DNA of 64,000 nucleotides, taken from assembly GCA_023213315.1 (NCBI GenBank), contig JAKCPI010005192.1, positions 1 through 64,000 of the forward strand, in the 5' to 3' direction. Within the stretch, counting starts at the first letter, position 1. Every line of letters begins with the position of its first letter. Made by a program: the position numbers and the translations under genes. Shown piece after piece: positions 11,341 to 64,000 of this stretch. Source of the DNA: Euborellia annulipes. Taxonomy: Eukaryota; Arthropoda; Insecta; Dermaptera; Anisolabididae. Below the pieces are notes generated by a model, which saw only the letters and a list, made by a program, of their open reading frames with translations, was not told the DNA's origin and did no database searches.

Positions 11341-11667
11341 TATTCAAATGAAAAGGTCCAAAACGTCTTAAAAGCCAACCCGATTTGTTTAGCCGCAATG
11401 GGCTCAAGTAGGGTGACATCTAGGCATGGGCGTAACTAGGAAATTTTGCTAGGGACCAGCCATCCTCCGGGGAGCCTGGAAGGCCTCATATTGACTCAAT
11501 TTTTCTTGGGTCGGGGAGCTTTCTTCCCCGGGACCCTCCTAGTTACGCCCATACATCTAGGGAAGATAATGCAGTGACCAAGATCTGCGGGCTGCTCTCA
11601 CTCGAAGCAGTTGTGATTCCGTTGGATGGAAAGGAAGTAGCAGCGTTTTGTAACGATGTTCTCATTG
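11341..11667 (+). pseudogene. Unrecognised ORF fragment split by a MITE
   Basis: Plus-strand frame reads VQNVLKANPICLAAMGSSRV up to a MITE at 11425-11552, and resumes after the 9-bp duplication with NAVTKICGLLSLEAVVIPL, stopping at 11665-11667. Removing the MITE and one duplication leaves the frame in register. I do not recognise the protein; it is probably an old transposon or gene fragment. Confidence 0.4.
11425..11552. mobile_element. Small MITE, TIR ATGGGCGTAACTAGG
   Basis: Ends ATGGGCGTAACTAGG and CCTAGTTACGCCCAT are inverted. The 9-bp sequence ACATCTAGG flanks both sides (11416-11424 and 11553-11561). A related copy lies at the centre of the palindrome at 5378-5574. Confidence 0.75.
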
Positions 11668-12431
11668 AAAAATTCGACTTCTGAAGAACAGAGAGGCGTA
11701 TTCAGATTTCTGACTGCGGAAGGGGTTAAACCTGCCGGTATCCATTGAAGGATGTTGTCCGTATCCTCTTCCGGCTACTCCACCCTTCTCACTGACTTAT
11801 CAGACACAGTACAGTTCGTACAGTTAAAAACTAAATAAATCAACACGATGGTCTGGCCGTTTGAAGACGCACTCATTTTATTATAATATTTATATTTATT
11901 TATTTTCATTTTATATACAAAGAGAGTTAAATAAATTATTTACATAAATTTTATTCCAAATAAATAACCATAATTAATTACAATGAAATGTGGATTTTCT
12001 CTTAAGGGATTTTATGACGGATACATTCTACATCTGGAGTCTAACTGCAAGATACAATTTTTTACTATTATAATTAAATTTTACAGAAAAAAAAATTATT
12101 CTAAAGTGAATAAATAATTATTTTAATTATGAAAATAAATAATAAATAGTAATCCCAAATTGAGTTTTGACGGTTATGTGATATTAAAAATGAAATATGA
12201 ATAAATTAATTTATAATATTAAGAGATCAGATCAAAAATATGTCTTCAAATTCTTTATATATTTTTTTATAAATATCTATAATGAATATTTATATTATAT
12301 CTAATATCACATAACCGCTGTTTTTTCTTCCTTTTTTTCAGTTTTATTTGGAGAGACAGTCGAGAGAGTATTCAGGAGGGGCTGTAACCGCGGAAGCCCA
12401 CAATTTTTTTAAATAAATAAATGATTGACTA

Positions 12432-12437
12432 TTTATT
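12432..12437 (-). promoter_or_regulatory. Candidate poly(A) signal of myosin III
   Basis: AATAAA on the minus strand about 120 bases after the stop codon, in AT-rich sequence. Other AATAAA matches exist nearby, so this is only the nearest good candidate. Confidence 0.4.
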
Positions 12438-12559
12438 ATTTAAACCCCGAGCTCTTGACAAATGAGTATACTTAATATATATACATTAGAAAGTGATGAT
12501 TTTTTTTTTTTATATAATTACAAGATAATTTTTTATATACAAAATTTTAATACTTCTTT

Positions 12560-61169
<48,610 letters not shown>

Positions 61170-61831
61170 CTAAAAAAAAAAAAAAAAATAATAATAATAT
61201 TTCTATACATTTGTAATAATTTGCACTTTCTAATAAATTTGTTGGTCATTCATGTGGATAAATTTATAAATTGAGGCTTTTATTATACAAGACCAGGAAC
61301 ACAGAAGGAATAATTATTAATTTGTTCTAATAAAATGAGGATGTAATTAAATAAATAGGAATGGTACAAGTGGGGGCGGATTTAGGTTAGAGATCTTGGG
61401 ATTCAAATAACCTTTTGAAATAACTTTTGAAATATTCCAGTGATTTTTGGAATCCGACTACAGAAGAGTTCAACACTCATTCATCCGTTGCCTTGTTCCG
61501 CTCCTTCATCATATTTCCGGCCTGACATATCACTTCTTTATAATGACTAGTGAACGGTATTTGTGAAAAAGAAATTAATGTATCAAACAATTTTTTTTTT
61601 TAGACTTTTTGAAAAAACATAATTTGCTAAAACAAACGCAGCTAAATGACAAAGCACAAGATTAACTAAAAACATGACCCCACCCTCCTTGTTCGAACAA
61701 TTTAAGTTATTTGTGTAAAACTGATTTTATAAATAATTAGGCTCCAAAGTTGAAAAAAAATCATTTTCCAAGGGCAAAATTTTTATCTCCTAAAGTTCAA
61801 ACTTTATTACAATAACACATACAATATTGCT

Positions 61832-62000
61832 CTATTCTTATTTGTGAACAACTTTTGTTTGAAAAAGTTTTTATACTCTTAATTCGGTCTTATTATTAAA
61901 CGGTTAAAAATTCCCTCAACACTCTTGCCTCTAATTAAAAAATAATAATAATAATAAATGTTTATTCAAACAAAAGTTACTCACAACAAAGAATAGAGTA
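61832..62000. repeat. Imperfect inverted repeat
   Basis: CTCTATTCTTATTTGTGAAC and TTTTGTTTGAA on the left are mirrored by TTCAAACAAAAGTTACTCAC and AAAGAATAGAG on the right. Confidence 0.5.
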
Positions 62001-62146
62001 ATTTTGCATGGGACTATCATAAAACTTCTTAAGTTAGGGCTTCATGCCTCCCTAACATAGACACGGCATTAGTGTGCGTATGTCATGTCAGAGCCCTAAC
62101 TCAATAGCGTTAAGAATTTTTAATGATAGTGCCAATACTGAGTGTA

Positions 62147-62327
62147 CAGTCGGCATCACAAGTGTTATGCTCGAGAGTGGAGCCTTCAGCTTAGGCAACC
62201 AAAATGCTTAGGCGTCGAAAGTGTTGTCTTGTTTCAGTTGGATTTATTTATTTTAAAAATATTGGTTGGTTGACTAAGCACAATATACTCAACTCTCGAG
62301 CACATTAGGTACTTGTGGCACGGACTG
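62147..62327. mobile_element. Mariner-like MITE, TIR CAGTCGGCATCACAAG
   Basis: Left CAGTCGGCATCACAAGTG and right inverse CTTGTGGCACGGACTG, flanked by TA. A fragment of the same end is at 32813-32850. Confidence 0.8.
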
Positions 62328-62432
62328 TACATACTATATATAGACATTATTTTCGACAAAATTAATTAATAGGCCTACTTTAGAAGATATTTTATTAAAA
62401 TTTTTCATATTTTTGGAGGTTGGGAAGTACTT

Positions 62433-62905
62433 TTTTACTTTCTCTTACCTCTATATATGTTAATATATATAGAGAGAGAAAGTATTGGTTTCATGTCAAA
62501 AATTCGATGTCGAGATTTCGACGGATATACACGTTTTGAGGTCCCCTGAATTCAAAAAAGTGGATTTTGCGACATGGTCTGTCTGTGTGTCTGTGAACAA
62601 AATATTTCAAGAACGAAAAAAGGTAAGAAGTTAAAATTTTATATTTAAGTTAGGAACCTCCATGGGACCTGACTCGAAGCTTTTGGACAACAGTACTAGT
62701 ACTTTACTGATGCGCTTTTTCAGTTTATTTTTCGATTTTCTCAAAATTCACTCCAACGATTTTGATTTGAAATCAATTATTTTTTATATGCTCTTTAAAA
62801 TGTATATTCTCATTTTGCCATTGAAATCTTCTAAAGACCACTTTACTCTTGTACTTCATAGGAAAGATAGGAGAAATGGTTGCCATGGTAACAAAATATA
62901 AATAT
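62433..62905 (+). repeat. R1 repeat, right hairpin missing
   Basis: ACTTTCTCTTACCTCTATA left hairpin and full core, ending after GCCATGGTAACAAAATAT. Confidence 0.8.
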
Positions 62906-62907
62906 TT

Positions 62908-63040
62908 TTTCTATTTATTTCAATTGGATTTGTAACCAATCCATATTGCAATAAATTCTTGTCGCATGAAACGGAAAGCGAACTCTTGATCTCTAGGACA
63001 AGAGGCAGAAACTCTACCACTGAGCCATGGCCCAAGGGCA
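62908..63040 (-). repeat. SINE (tRNA-derived) copy
   Basis: Minus strand: CCATGGCTCAGTGGTAGAG head, ATCAAGAGTTCGCTTTCCG B-box region, then ATTGGTTACAAATCCAATTG. Confidence 0.7.
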
Positions 63041-63206
63041 GTATTAAAGTTGAATAATGAAATGCTTCAAAAATCATAAATGAAAATTCTAATTTTCAAC
63101 AACCGGTAGATAGGCCTCTACAGTCCAAGGGAACTAATAGATAGAGAAAGGAAATTGATAAATCAAATTTATATTTTATCACAAAACTATTTAAGTACCT
63201 TCTCTT

Positions 63207-63260
63207 TACACTGTCCTGATGATTATCAAGTTTAAATCTCTACTCGAAACGTGGACTTTA
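63207..63260 (+). other. Degenerate hammerhead-like sequence
   Basis: CUGAUGA and CGAAACGUG occur with the usual spacing after a CUGUC-like stretch, but stem II is weak and GUG is not a permitted cleavage triplet. Confidence 0.25.
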
Positions 63261-64000
63261 GTACAAATCGTGGGTGGAAAAAAATTTAAATAAATGAAAA
63301 AGAATGTTAATTTAAAAGCGGATCATTTAGAAGTTTGATAAAATGTGGTCGAATGAATATTAAAAGGCTCTCTTTGTTCTCTATTATACATGTACATTAC
63401 ATATACATTCCACTTATCTTGGAAAAATATGACCTTAATTTTTGAGACATTTTCCATGAGCTCTTAAGAAAGGCGATTAATCAAATGCATTCATCTTGAA
63501 GAGGAAAGAGAAATTTTACGATAAAAAGAACCGCAATATTTAAGAAATTAATGTTATAAATAACAAGATTTCAAGTATATCTCCTATTCCATTAAAAGGT
63601 GCTCTTAATTTACGAGTATATTTTTCTTATCAATAGTGAAATTCTATTAAATTTATAAATTATCAAATATTTCAATTCAATATATTTCTAAAAAGCTTTA
63701 AAAGCAACATTATCTGTCCTTTTTTTTTATTAAAAAAATTTTCACTTTCTTATACATGCATTCCGAGGGTATAAAGCGAGTTTATCAATGATTAATTTGT
63801 AAACTTCGTTATCTTAATGATTGTGCCTTTACAAAATTTTTATTTTATTTTTATCTGTTTTCTCCATTTTATATTTTCTTTTCTTTCGGAAATCTAACTA
63901 AATATATTATTAAAAAGTTAAAGTTTTCAGCTGATTGGTCATTCAAAAATATTTCTAGTCTAAGTTCATGTCTTATGGAAGAGTGGTACTCAAGCTACTT

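Larger units (their letters stand above)
61170..64000. other. Myosin III 5' intron: repeats, no exon found
   Basis: No kinase glycine-loop exon was recognised. The stretch holds an imperfect inverted repeat (about 61832-62000), a mariner-like MITE, an R1 copy, a minus-strand SINE and a degenerate hammerhead-like motif, described separately. A short first exon could have been missed. Confidence 0.6.

Overview
This 64 kb window is AT-rich, intron-rich, repeat-saturated metazoan DNA. The only gene I can identify with certainty is a class III unconventional myosin (MYO3/NINAC type: N-terminal Ser/Thr kinase fused to a myosin motor, IQ motifs and a tail). It lies on the minus strand, from the stop codon at 12560 to at least 61169, with its 5' end beyond the right edge. 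The gene, hAT and mariner MITEs, tRNA-derived SINEs and hammerhead-bearing foldbacks suggest an invertebrate, possibly an arthropod; I cannot name the species.

Myosin III was assembled exon by exon from GT-AG boundaries with consistent phase. There are 19 exons giving about 1455 codons. Exons at 60994-61169, 52090-52194, 43823-43999 and 33918-34220 encode the kinase from the VAIK lysine to its end (the glycine loop is missing). 31223-31390 is the linker. 28057-28173 through 17968-18160 encode the motor. 17551-17892 carries the converter end, two IQ motifs and a polyglutamine stretch. 16471-16812 carries a third IQ motif, and the remaining exons form the tail, ending in an exon with a THDII-like motif and polyalanine. 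The reading frame is continuous except for one extra base near 22153, in a highly conserved part of the motor. Kinase-half introns are 2.5-10 kb and full of repeats; tail introns are mostly short.

Downstream (1-12.5 kb) is an accessory zone. It holds two plausible exons of an unrecognised second minus-strand gene (9797-9942, about 11068-11250), further exon-like segments, and a diverged tandem array of about five copies of an exon-like module with splice-type borders. Two related terminal-inverted-repeat elements have inserted at the equivalent TA-rich site of two array copies.

Mobile DNA dominates the rest. A palindromic-ended repeat family (called R1 here) has 14 or more copies. There are several hAT-type elements with perfect 8-bp target duplications, including a multi-level nest at 39923-42345, two mariner-like MITEs, about a dozen SINE copies, LINE 3' fragments, and foldback elements carrying hammerhead-ribozyme-like cores (CUGANGA, GAAA, complementary stem I). 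Such cores are known from Penelope-like retroelements. Several lie in the sense orientation inside myosin III introns. That, the R1 family and the tandem module array are the most interesting items here.
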